From NCBI GenBank assembly GCA_041390825.1, contig JAWKPF010000013.1, positions 62,001-126,000 on the forward strand: a stretch of 64,000 bases of DNA, read 5' to 3'. This stretch comes from Thermomicrobiales bacterium. GTDB taxonomy: Bacteria; Chloroflexota; Chloroflexia; Thermomicrobiales; UBA6265. Positions 24,990 to 33,263 of the stretch are shown here, one piece after another (within the stretch, counting starts at the first letter, position 1; every line of letters begins with the position of its first letter). A program made the translations under genes and the position numbers. The notes under the pieces were generated by a model. That model was not told the origin of the DNA. It saw nothing but the letters and a program-made list of their open reading frames with translations, and searched no databases.

Positions 24990-25996
24990 ATGGCGGTAAC
25001 GATTCGGGATGTGGCGAAGTTGGCCGGGGTGTCGCCGATGACGGTGTCGCGCGTCATCAACGGCAGTCCGAAGGTGACGCCGGAAACCCGGGAGCGCGTT
25101 CAATCCGCGATCGCCGAACTGCATTACGTGCCGAACACGCTGGCGCGCGGTTTGACGCAGCAGCGCAGCGGGACGATTGGGATGGTGGTTCCCGATCTGG
25201 GAGACCCGTTTTTCACCCTGGTGCTGCGTGGGGCGGAACGAGTGGCACGGGCGGCGGGGTATCGGGTGATCGTCTGCAATACGCAGAGCGACGCTGAGCT
25301 GGAAGCAGCCTATGTGGACGATCTGATCGCGCATCAGGCGGACGGGGTGATTCTGGCGCCAGTGGACAATGGGTCGGTGACGGTGGTCGATTGGATGGTG
25401 ACGCGCGAACTGCCGCATGTGTTGCTGGACCGCTCGATTCCCGGGGTGCAGGCGGATCTGGTGCAGGGGGATAGCGTGGGCGGCGCGCGTTTGCTGGTGG
25501 ATCACCTGGTGGCGAATGGACACCGTCGGATTGGGCATGTGACTGAGTCGCAGAGCGTTTCGACGGCGCGGGACCGGTTTCAGGGGTATCGGGAGGCGTT
25601 GGCGGCGAACGGGATTCCCTTCGACCCGAAACTGGTGACCGAGGGGAGCGGCGCGACGATCGAAGGGGCACGGGGCGCGACGGAGGAACTGCTGGGGCGG
25701 GGGTGGATTTCACGGCGATTCTGGCGGTGAACAATCTGTCGGCGGTGGGGGTGGTGCTGGCATTGCGGGAAGCGGGGTTGAAGGTGCCGGGGGATATCGC
25801 CGTGGCGTGTTTCGACGATATCGAGCTGGCGGCGTATCTCTGTCCGTTCCTGACGGTGCTGGCGCAGCCGGCGACGACGTATGGGGCGATTGCGACGGAG
25901 TTGCTCATCGGGCGCATCCAGGGGACGGCGCCGGATGAACGGCAGGTGATGGTGCTGGAGGGGGAGCTGATCGTGCGGGAGTCGACGGCGGGATAG
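24990..25996 (+). pseudogene. LacI-family transcriptional regulator, interrupted by a one-base frameshift
   Basis: The N-terminal helix-turn-helix is textbook LacI (MAVTIRDVAKLAGVSPMTVS then RVINGSPKVTPETRERV), followed by the periplasmic-binding-protein-like sensor domain (GTIGMVVPDLGDPFFTLVLR onward). The frame breaks at the GGGGG run 25699-25703. The downstream frame continues exactly where expected (VDFTAILAVNNLSAVGVVLA ... ESTAG), giving a normal length of about 335 residues if one base is restored. Members bind sugars or nucleosides and repress operons; no sugar operon adjoins. As written, the product would be a 246-residue protein lacking the last third of the sensor domain. A homopolymer sequencing error or a true mutation are both possible. 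Confidence 0.85.
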
Positions 25997-26006
25997 GGGG
26001 ACGGAA

Positions 26007-26065
26007 GCAGGCGGCAGGCAGCAGGCGGCAGGCAGCAGGCGGCAGGCAGCAGGCAGCAGGCAGCA
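26007..26065. repeat. 7-bp-period array (GGCAGCA/GGCGGCA)
   Basis: About eight heptamers, GGCAGCA alternating with GGCGGCA, begin 10 bases after the LacI stop codon. The same words recur at 17323 and, in inverted orientation, at 48700-48748. Confidence 0.88.
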
Positions 26066-26406
26066 AGACGAGACTGGTTGGGTCGATGATCGGTGCGGGG
26101 GACGACGAACCGTCATCCTGAGCTTGTCGAAGGATCTCGCTGGAGTTGCAGATTGCGTGATTGCTGGAGGAGTGAGTTTCGGGCAACGAGAGGTCCCCGT
26201 TCGGCTGCGCTCAGGGCAGGCTCTCCACTTCGGTCGGGGCGACGGGGTAGTTGTTGACGGGGGGCGGGTGGGTGCGTAGTATGCGGAGAGACAAGGCAAG
26301 ACTGGCGATGGGGTTCGCCATCGAGCGCACTTTGGTGCTGATGACTCCTAGCGCGTATGCGCCGGGTTTGGCATGCCTGCTCCGGAACGTCTGGAGAGGT
26401 GCGCCG
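26066..26406. repeat. Intergenic segment with a CATCCTGAG-type element
   Basis: 26110-26133 carries GTCATCCTGAGCTTGTCGAA followed by GGATCTC, a widespread bacterial intergenic element. A second element of the same family is at 27864-27893 (GAGATCCTTC ... CTCAGGATGAC). Both copies share the flank CGGGCAACGAGAG (26180 and 27858). No gene is evident before the ClC start at 26407. Confidence 0.6.
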
Positions 26407-27730
26407 GTGTCGAAGCTCGATGGCAGATGGTTCTTTGTTGCGTCGGGGTTGGGTGCGGTCGTTGGGATCGCCAGCGGGCTGGCGAGCGCGTTTTTCCTGA
26501 TTGCGCTGAACTGGGCGACCGATGAGCAAACCAACAATCCCTGGTTGCTCTATCTGCTGCCGTTTGCCGGGATTCTGATTGCCTGGGCATATGCCGGATG
26601 GGGCAAATCGGCCGCAGGCGGGAACAATCTGCTGCTGGACCAACTGCACGAGGCGGGCGATTCGAACCGGGTGCCGTTGCGCATGTTTCCGCTGGTGCTG
26701 AGCGCGACGATTCTGACGCATCTCTTCGGCGGATCGGCCGGACGCGAAGGGACCGCCGTACAGATGGGCGGGGCGATTGCAGGTTGGATGTCGCGCGTGC
26801 TGCATATGACGAATCGGCATCTGCGGGTGATGTTGATGTGCGGGATCAGCGGCGGATTCTCCGGTGTGTTCGGCACGCCATTGGCCGGTACGGTGTTTGC
26901 CATGGAAGTGGTGGCGATGGGCGGGATGCGTTACGAGGCGCTCATCCCCTGCCTGATCGCGGCGGTGGTGGCGGATCTGGCAGTGCGTGCGGTGGGCGTG
27001 GAGCACATTGCCTATGCGGTGACTTCTGGCTTCCCGGAGATTTCCGCGCAGACGGCAGGATTGGTGGTGGTGGCGGGAATCATGTTCGGGTTGAGCGAGC
27101 CTGGTCTTTGCCGAGGCGACGGTAGCGGTGGAGCAACTCTCCAAACGGTTCGTGCCGATCCCGACGTTGCGAACCTTTCTGGGCGGCATTCTGGTCATTC
27201 TGATCACGCTGGCCTATGGCACGCGGGCGTACAACGGGTTGAGCCTGCCGCTCTTGACCGATTGTTTCACGGGGCAACCGGTGCCAGCGCTGGCGTTCCT
27301 GTTCAAACTGATTCTGACGGCGGTGACGTTGGGGGTGGGATTCAAGGGGGGCGAGGTGACACCGCTGTTCGTGATCGGCGCGACGTTGGGAGTGACGCTT
27401 TCGGGACCGCTGGGACTGGAACCAGATTTTCTGGCGGCGTTGGGCTTCGTGGCGGTCTTTGCGGCGGCGGCAAATACACCAATCGCCTGCGTGATCATGG
27501 GCGCGGAACTCTTTGGGGGATCGGGAATCGTCTTCTTCGGGATCGCGGTGTTCGTGGCGTACACGATTTCTGGAGACCGGGGGATCTATCACGCGCAGCG
27601 CATCGTGACGGGCAAGCATATGCGGCTCGAAAGCGCCACCATAGGCGGGTCGCTGGCGGAGGCTCGGGCGGCGCGGGCGCCGTTGGTGGAGCAGTTCGAG
27701 CGGTGGTGGGATCGGGGTGCGGGGACCTGA
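26407..27730 (+). pseudogene. ClC-family (CLC-F/EriC-like) anion transporter, interrupted by a one-base frameshift
   Basis: The first frame holds the N-terminal half of a ClC protein: WFFVASGLGAVVGIASGLAS, then GNNLLLDQLHEAG, then GGSAGREGTAVQMGG. At about 27100 one surplus base shifts the frame, and the second half continues at LVFAEATVAVEQLSKRFVP, with the conserved FKGGEVTPLFVIGA. Restoring the frame gives about 440 residues, normal for the family. GREGT and GNNLL in place of the usual GKEGP and GSGIP resemble fluoride-exporting CLC-F proteins, but I could not align it to be sure, and no fluoride riboswitch was seen upstream. The GTG start at 26407 has GGAGAGG 8 bases before it. As read, the gene cannot make a full channel. 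Confidence 0.82.
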
Positions 27731-27779
27731 GATGGCATTCGATTGGACATTCGGGGGCCAACTACCGTCGCTCCGTTTT

Positions 27780-27893
27780 GTCCCACCGTTGAAACGCTGG
27801 GCTGAGACGTCTTTCGTTGTGCGCACCTCGGTTTCCAGTCTGAGCGTGGAGTTCGGGCAACGAGAGATCCTTCGCTGCGGCTCAGGATGACGG
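27780..27893. repeat. Dispersed 23-nt near-palindrome, copy 2, and a CATCCTGAG-type element
   Basis: 27780-27802 is identical to 24191-24213. About 60 bases later, 27864-27893 carries the GATCCTTCGC...CTCAGGATGACG element, in opposite orientation to the one at 26110. The two repeats thus bracket the ClC gene. The rest of 27731-27994 shows no gene. Confidence 0.7.
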
Positions 27894-27978
27894 GCGCAGT
27901 CACCCGGATTCGGCATGCGGCAGTCGTCAGGGGTACGCGATCATGGAAATGAGAGGACACGGAGGTCTTTCACTCCGG

Positions 27979-28004
27979 CCTCAGGACCCCGGGCTCAGGA
28001 CCCC
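27979..28004. repeat. Short 7-bp-period array overlapping the phosphatase stop codon
   Basis: CCTCAGG ACCCCGG GCTCAGG ACCCC keeps a 7-base period. The TGA stop of the minus-strand phosphatase gene (27995-27997) lies inside it, so the last residues are repeat-encoded. Confidence 0.65.
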
Positions 28005-28678
28005 AGCGGGACGCCGTGCCAGTCGGTGCAGATGAGCGCGCCATCGACGAAGCGGCCGGCGGCGGTGTCGGTGTTGTCGAACATGTGCTGGATGGCGAAT
28101 TCGGGCGCGATGTTGGCAAACAGTTGGGTGAGGCAGGCGAGGAGCACGCCGCCGTGGGCAACGATGACAAGCGTGCCGGGCTGCGCGACGTGGTTGGTGA
28201 TGATTCGCTGCGAGGCGGGCACGAAACGCTGGAAAACCTGGAGCAGGCTTTCGCCGCCGTTGGGCGCGGCTGCTTCGTAGTCACCTGCCTGCCATCGGCC
28301 CATGACCGAGCGCACCGCCCCTTCCTCGATCATGCCCATGCTGTATTCGGGGTCGATAAAGGCGATTTCGACGAGGTCGTCGTCGAGCTGAATCTGCAAC
28401 GCGTGTGGCAGAGCGATGGCGGTGGCGGTCTGGATGCAGCGGGTGCGGGTGCTGGTGTAGACGGCGATGAGGTTGGTATCGGCCAATCTGGTCCCGATTG
28501 CTGTTGCCTGTTCCATGCCTTTACGAGTCAGGGGATAGGTGACGCCGCTGTCGGGTGGCAGGGCATGCCGGGGGATTTCCAGTTCCGGCATGATGTTGAT
28601 CTGTGATTCGGCATGTCGCACGAAGAGGACGCGGAAGTCGGGGTGCGGATCGATGCCATGCCAGAGATTGGGGATCAT
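27995..28678 (-). CDS. Histidine phosphatase (phosphoglycerate mutase-like) family protein
   Basis: The 227-residue protein has the branch-1 histidine-phosphatase core. VLFVRHAESQIN (residues about 15-26) carries the catalytic RHG-equivalent RHA, and the second catalytic His is in LVIVAHGGVLLAC (about 175). The middle has the conserved YTSTRTRCIQTATAI and a proton-donor Glu in LVEIAFIDPE. Enzymes of this family remove phosphate from small phosphoesters or act as mutases; the exact substrate is not readable. The second residue of the usual RHG is Ala here, a tolerated variant. The start is ATG at 28678 (MIPNLWHGIDPHPDFRVLFV); upstream frame continues open but is antisense to unrelated sequence. 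Confidence 0.88.
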   Translation of the reverse strand: MIPNLWHGIDPHPDFRVLFVRHAESQINIMPELEIPRHALPPDSGVTYPLTRKGMEQATAIGTRLADTNLIAVYTSTRTRCIQTATAIALPHALQIQLDDDLVEIAFIDPEYSMGMIEEGAVRSVMGRWQAGDYEAAAPNGGESLLQVFQRFVPASQRIITNHVAQPGTLVIVAHGGVLLACLTQLFANIAPEFAIQHMFDNTDTAAGRFVDGALICTDWHGVPLGS

Positions 28679-28757
28679 AGGGTGCTCCGATGTTGTCAAC
28701 AAGCATGCGGCAAGCAGCGCGCGGCTTGCAGAATAGCGCGTTGGCCGTGGAGGGTGA

Positions 28758-29432
28758 TCATGCTGCAGGACTGGCGGCTGTGGTTGGGGTTGCCGGGACC
28801 GGGGTGTTGGTCGGGACGCGGGTAGGCGTGCGCGTGGGCTCGGATGTTCGGGTTGCCGTGGCGGTGTCGAGCACGGGGACGGGTGTTGCCGGGATCGGGG
28901 ATGCCTCTTCCGTGGCAGGGGTTTCCGTGCGGACTGGGGTGGACGTGACGAGCAGATTGGGCGGGATGGTCTCACGCTGATATTCGACGCGCACGTTGCC
29001 ATCGCCTTCCTGGTTGTAGAGCTCGACCAGGCCAAGGATTTGCAGCAGGGCGGCGCGGTTGTCGGCGCCTTCGGGGAGCTTGCGGCATTCGCCGTCTTCC
29101 AACTCGAGCTGAATGGCGGTGAGCCCTTCCACCGGCTGTTCGGCGTCGATGAGGACATCGATGCGGCGGACGCCACCGTCGATGATGGTTTGTTGCGCTT
29201 CGGCCACCGTGGTATCGAGACAGAGGTTGACTTGCGAGCCACTATCGCGGTTCGAGAGCCAAACGATCATGAGCAGCAAGAGAAGGGCGATGGCGCCGCC
29301 GATGAGGGTGCCGTAGATGAGCACCGGTTTGCCATCGAGACGCCGCTGCATGGCCGAGAAGGCGCCGTCGTCCTTCGGCATTTCGGTGTCTGCGGGTGTT
29401 GTTTGCGGTGCGTCCGGGTCGTTGTCGCTCAC
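28758..29432 (-). CDS. Single-pass membrane protein with Thr/Pro-rich C terminus, unknown function
   Basis: An acidic cytoplasmic N terminus (SDNDPDAPQTTPADTEMPKD) leads to one strong membrane helix (about 40-62, GTLIGGAIALLLLLMIVWLS). A compact outer domain of about 100 residues follows (VNLCLDTTVAEAQQTIIDGG ... VELYNQEGDGNVRVEYQRET). The last 60 residues are Thr/Pro/Val-rich (TRTPTRVPTNTPVPATPTT), like cell-wall-spanning linkers in this genome. Two Cys in the outer domain could pair. The GTG at 29432 is a compromise; ATG codons at 29504 and 29381 are also in frame. The same strand and closeness to the phosphatase suggest possible co-transcription (79-base gap). Confidence 0.65.
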   Translation of the reverse strand: MSDNDPDAPQTTPADTEMPKDDGAFSAMQRRLDGKPVLIYGTLIGGAIALLLLLMIVWLSNRDSGSQVNLCLDTTVAEAQQTIIDGGVRRIDVLIDAEQPVEGLTAIQLELEDGECRKLPEGADNRAALLQILGLVELYNQEGDGNVRVEYQRETIPPNLLVTSTPVRTETPATEEASPIPATPVPVLDTATATRTSEPTRTPTRVPTNTPVPATPTTAASPAA

Positions 29433-29505
29433 GAGGGAAAGGATCGCACGGAATGGGTTCCAGGAGCGAGAGACCGCAAAGGAAATGGATCGGCGCTGGA
29501 TCAAA

Positions 29506-29535
29506 CGAAGACGCCCTCGCGGGAGGGCGTCTTCG
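29506..29535. terminator. Perfect hairpin between two minus-strand genes
   Basis: A 13-bp perfect stem (CGAAGACGCCCTC and its complement) closes the tetraloop GCGG. It lies just upstream of the single-pass membrane protein gene and 150 bases past the cupredoxin-like gene. Confidence 0.6.
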
Positions 29536-29639
29536 CCAGATCAAGAAGCGATTGCGACCCCCAGCCGGGTGCAATCTGGGCGCCTCTTCGGCGCATCGGG
29601 GTAGGCGTTGGTTGGGGTCCGCCGAGTGATGGGCAGACA

Positions 29640-29672
29640 TGCGCCGGAGCGGGAGATGCCCGCTCCGGCGCA
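29640..29672 (-). terminator. Perfect hairpin terminator of the SnoaL/cupredoxin gene
   Basis: A 14-bp perfect stem (TGCGCCGGAGCGGG and its complement) closes a 5-base loop, 14 bases past the stop codon at 29687 on the minus strand. Confidence 0.75.
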
Positions 29673-29686
29673 GAGAGTGTAGCCGA

Positions 29687-30718
29687 TTACGCGGCCGGCG
29701 CGACGATATTGAACTGCTGAACCATGCCGTGGGCCGCATGCGGGGCGCCATCCGGGCTGGGGTAGAAGCAGAGCAAGGTATAGGCGCCGGGCTCGAGACC
29801 GATGAGCGTCAGGTCGGCCGACCCACCCGGCTCGATGTCGAAGACACCACCCACGAAGGTGACCTGGGACATGTCGACTGAGCCGTCCAGCAGCCCCATC
29901 GGATCGGCGCCCTCGGGCAGCTGCGCCACGATGGCCTCGTGCGCCTCTTCGCCGGAGTTGGAGAAGTTGAAGATGATGGCGTCGGTCTGGACGAAGTCCC
30001 AGGAGCCGCTGAAGGACTCGAAGGCGTAGGTGATCCCGCCGGTGGCCTCATCGGTGGTTTCGGTGATGTTGATGCCATTGACGGCGACAAAGTCGACATC
30101 CGGAGTTGGCGGCAGGTCGGCGCGCTCGTCGAGCTTCCAGGCGCCATCTTCCTCGATCAGGAACCAGCGCCAGTGGTTGTACCAATGGTCACCGACCATG
30201 GCCTGCACATCGGCGGAGACGCGGCCATCGTCCCAGACCATGGCGTTGTCGACATCCTGCAGGGTGACGACCGGGAAGGGAGAGCCGAGCTCGCCTTCGA
30301 CCTCGTCATAGCGGGTGGCGTACCCCTGGGAGGCGACGAAGCCATTGGATTCGAGGGCGACATAGAGGCCGGGATCGCCGGAGGCCTGGCCCTCGTTGTA
30401 GCAGGCGAAGTAGTTCTCGACTTCGGCGACGATGGTGGCGGCGGTGGCGTCATCGGCCGGGGTGCCGGTGACGACTTCTTCGGCTTCGGCGACGGCCATG
30501 GGGGTGCCCATGTCCATCCCGGCCATGTCGTCCATGGGGGTGGGGGTCCCCGGGGGAAGACCGGGGGAAACGCAGGCGACCGCAGCCGCTGGGGAGGCGA
30601 CCGGAGAGGCGTCTTGCGCGGAGACTGGCGCGAGACTGGCGCTGGTGACGAAACCGAGCGCCAGTGCGGCGGCCGCGAGGCGCACGCAGCGGAATGTAGA
30701 CCGTTTATCCGTGGTCAT
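29687..30718 (-). CDS. Secreted protein with SnoaL-like and cupredoxin-like domains
   Basis: The signal peptide (MTTDKRSTFRCVRLAAAALA ... LAPVSAQ) is followed by a Met/Asp-rich linker (MDDMAGMDMGTPM) that could hold metal ions. Next comes an NTF2/SnoaL-like domain (about 80-205; VENYFACYNEGQASGDPGLY). The C-terminal beta-sandwich (about 210-343) is cupredoxin-like. FNFSNSGEEAHEAIVAQL supplies a His, and LLCFYPSPDGAPHAAHGM supplies Cys, His and Met in the order of type-1 copper ligands, though the Cys-His spacing is wide. Ribosome binding site AAGGAGGAGG is clear. A paralogue at 35845 has the same two-domain plan but lacks the Met. An extracellular electron-transfer or metal-binding role is plausible, not shown. 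Confidence 0.78.
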   Translation of the reverse strand: MTTDKRSTFRCVRLAAAALALGFVTSASLAPVSAQDASPVASPAAAVACVSPGLPPGTPTPMDDMAGMDMGTPMAVAEAEEVVTGTPADDATAATIVAEVENYFACYNEGQASGDPGLYVALESNGFVASQGYATRYDEVEGELGSPFPVVTLQDVDNAMVWDDGRVSADVQAMVGDHWYNHWRWFLIEEDGAWKLDERADLPPTPDVDFVAVNGINITETTDEATGGITYAFESFSGSWDFVQTDAIIFNFSNSGEEAHEAIVAQLPEGADPMGLLDGSVDMSQVTFVGGVFDIEPGGSADLTLIGLEPGAYTLLCFYPSPDGAPHAAHGMVQQFNIVAPAA

Positions 30719-30841
30719 GAAACGGAATCCTCCTCCTTCGAACGATTCTTTCGATCCCCGGCAAGACTGGTCCGCTTTGGAACCCGCTCGCCGGGATTGG
30801 GAACATTTGACGACTGCCCGCCAGCGTGGCGGCGCGGCGAT

Positions 30842-30876
30842 GGCGCCGGGAACGGCGCGATGCTGTTCCCGGCGCC
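30842..30876 (-). terminator. Hairpin terminator of the second solute-binding-protein gene
   Basis: A 12-bp perfect stem (GGCGCCGGGAAC and its complement) closes an 11-base loop, 10 bases past the stop on the minus strand. Confidence 0.7.
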
Positions 30877-30885
30877 GGAGCGACA

Positions 30886-32751
30886 CTATTGCTCGACGGC
30901 GGTCCAGTTCTGGATGTTCCAGTAGTCCGGCTCCCAGCCGCTGGCGCCGATGTTGTCGACGACGAGCTTGTGCGAGACGGCGCTCTTGGTCGCGGCGCGC
31001 GAAACGACCGGGATCAGGACGAAGTCGTTGATCAGCAGGTCGTTCATCTGGATGCAGAGCTCGGCAACCTCTTCCATGTCGGTCGAGGCGACGGCCTGCT
31101 CGTAGAGCGCATCGTAGTCCGGGTTGACGTAGCGACAGGTGTTGCTACCGGTCCACTGGTTGGACTTCTGCGACACATTGCTGTTGTCCGGACCTGCGTA
31201 GTAGGTGAGCATGTAGGTCAGGGGGACCGGCGACGTGGGGCCGTCGGTGAACATATCCATGTCGCGATAGTTGTGATAGAAGGTCTGATCGTTGCCCGGG
31301 GAGCTGGAGAAGAAGATGTCTGCAGTCACCTGGCCCAGCTGGACCTTGATGCCGATCTTTTCCCAGTTGTCCTTGTTGACGGCCTGGGTCTTCTGGCGCA
31401 CCGAGTTGATCGAGGTGAAGTAGGAAATCGAGAGTTCTTTGCCGTCCTTCTTGCGAACGTCGCCATCGAGCACCCAGCCAGCTTCGTCGAGCACGGCTGC
31501 GGCCTGGTCCAGATCGAACGTCCAGGCGGTGTTGGGGGATTCCATGGCGGCCAGGCCGGTCAGGTAGTTCTGGCCCGGCGGCTCCTGCTCGCCACCCAGG
31601 TAGAACTGATTGGCGATGGAGTCACGGTCGGTGGCCAGGGAGAAGGCCTGGCGGACCGCAACGTCGGTGAAGAACGGGTTCGGCGCCTGGAGGCTGGAGC
31701 GCTCGCCATCGACCTCGGTGTTCGGGTCGGAGAAGTTGAAGTTGATGCGCTCGACATTGGTTGGCGGGGCCGCGATGACGGTGCCCTTGCCACCCGATTC
31801 CTCGAGCTGCTTGAGAATCTGCGGCTCGACCTGCATGTTCCAGGCGTAGTCCCAGTCGCCAGTCTGGAGCACAGCCTGCGCGGCCGAAGACGCCTCGCCG
31901 CCACCCTTCACGTTGATGGACGAGAAGTACGGCTTGTTGGGCTCGCGGTAGTGCTCGTTGATGACGTAGATGACCTGGTCGTTCTCCTTGAAGGAATCGA
32001 CCTTGTAGGCGGCAGTGCCGATTGGGTTGGTGAGGAAGGCTTCAGCCGCGGCGGCCGGATCATCGCCGCCCAGAATGTGCTGCGGGATGATGGCGCCGAA
32101 GGTGCAGCCGGCAAACGGAACGAACCACGAGATCGAGGGTTCGGAAAGCGTGATGACTGCCTGGAGATCCGAGGTCGCTTCGATCGACGCGACTGGGGCC
32201 CAGACCGATGCGCTGGTGGAAGCATTGGCGGGATCGGTGATCCACTGCCAGGTGAAGACGATGTCGTTGGCGGTTACCGGCTCGCCGTCGCTCCAGAGGA
32301 GACCTTCCTGCAGGTTGACGGTGATGGTGGTGAGATCCTCCGAGAGGAGACCGTTCTCCAGCGAGGGAACTTCGGTGGCGAGGTTGGGGATGATGGTGCC
32401 ATCCGGCGCGTAGGAGAAGAGGCCCTCGAGCACGATCGAGGAGGCCAGGAAGTCCTTGGTGCCGGTGCCCTTGTGCGCAAAGGCAATCGAAGGGGCTTGC
32501 CACTGGAGAATCTTGAGCTCGCCGCCGGCGCCGCGGGTTTGGCCCTCGGTGCCCACGGCTGGGCGGGTGGAGGCGTCGGTATTGGTGTCTTGCGCGGCGA
32601 CGCCTTCGATTTTCATGGAATTGAGCACGAAGAGCGTGATTGGCAAGCCGACGCCGAGGGCGGTTGCCCGGGCGATGAACTCGCGGCGGGTGATCCGGCC
32701 CGATTTGAGATCCTGATAGGTCGACCAGAATGGTCCTTCACGTTGCGGCAC
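30886..32751 (-). CDS. Family-5 oligopeptide-type ABC transporter substrate-binding protein, Tat-exported (paralogue 2)
   Basis: Same architecture as the protein at 11737: MPQREGPFWSTYQDLKSGRI, Tat signal TRREFIARATALGVG, linker RPAVGTEGQTRGAGGELKIL, then the family-5 fold (GLLWSDGEPVTANDIVFTWQ; PFFTDVAVRQAFSLATDRDS). The two share the linker G-T-E-G-Q-x-R-G-x-G-G-E-L-K, which marks them as paralogues. The GTG start has AAGGAG 8 bases upstream. No permease or ATPase genes are near, so it must share an importer encoded elsewhere. The 621 residues are normal for the family. Confidence 0.93.
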   Translation of the reverse strand: MPQREGPFWSTYQDLKSGRITRREFIARATALGVGLPITLFVLNSMKIEGVAAQDTNTDASTRPAVGTEGQTRGAGGELKILQWQAPSIAFAHKGTGTKDFLASSIVLEGLFSYAPDGTIIPNLATEVPSLENGLLSEDLTTITVNLQEGLLWSDGEPVTANDIVFTWQWITDPANASTSASVWAPVASIEATSDLQAVITLSEPSISWFVPFAGCTFGAIIPQHILGGDDPAAAAEAFLTNPIGTAAYKVDSFKENDQVIYVINEHYREPNKPYFSSINVKGGGEASSAAQAVLQTGDWDYAWNMQVEPQILKQLEESGGKGTVIAAPPTNVERINFNFSDPNTEVDGERSSLQAPNPFFTDVAVRQAFSLATDRDSIANQFYLGGEQEPPGQNYLTGLAAMESPNTAWTFDLDQAAAVLDEAGWVLDGDVRKKDGKELSISYFTSINSVRQKTQAVNKDNWEKIGIKVQLGQVTADIFFSSSPGNDQTFYHNYRDMDMFTDGPTSPVPLTYMLTYYAGPDNSNVSQKSNQWTGSNTCRYVNPDYDALYEQAVASTDMEEVAELCIQMNDLLINDFVLIPVVSRAATKSAVSHKLVVDNIGASGWEPDYWNIQNWTAVEQ

Positions 32752-33263
32752 GATTGCGACTCCTTACTACGAACTACGATGCCGGCCACTTCCTGACAGC
32801 GATCGGCGATCTACCCAAACGAACGAACAACGTGGCTTCCGGAGCACGCCATTGACACAACGCTGTCGGAATGCATGCGGGAACGCGCGCCGGGGCGGCG
32901 CGATCGATCAACGATCAAGTTTGTACCCTGACGATGTTCCCCAACATTCCACCCGAAATCACGACGCCTTCGACGATAGCAACATCGATGCGCGAACGCA
33001 ACTCCTCAGCAAGGTCTTTTCCGCACTCTGAAACTCATCGGAAATAGTACCCGAGGCTCCGGCATCCGTCACATGTTGGCAGTCCTGGCGTCCCTGATTT
33101 CACGAAACATTCAGGTCTGCGGGCGAAATGCGGGCGATCGTGCAGTTGCGGACGCTGTCACACATTTCGCGGATACAGCGTTCTCTTGCTATCGGGTATT
33201 CGCGCGCGCATTCCAGGCGGGGAGCGTGCTCGTCCGAGCGGTCGAGCGGTGGACACCGTTGCC
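32752..33263. other. Intergenic region between divergent genes; no gene seen
   Basis: About 510 bases lie between the binding-protein gene (minus) and the LuxR-type gene (plus). A TTGACA at 32852 has no good -10 partner. CAACGATCAAG near 32915 and a run of AT-rich words around 32940-33050 suggest promoters. The stretch just before 33264 reads open in the regulator frame for some distance without a coherent protein, which might be the decayed 5' part of that gene. Confidence 0.35.

Noticed and set aside
26150..26406. Fluoride riboswitch before the ClC gene
   Set aside because: I looked because of the CLC-F-like motifs but could not find the conserved crcB-motif core; no claim made.
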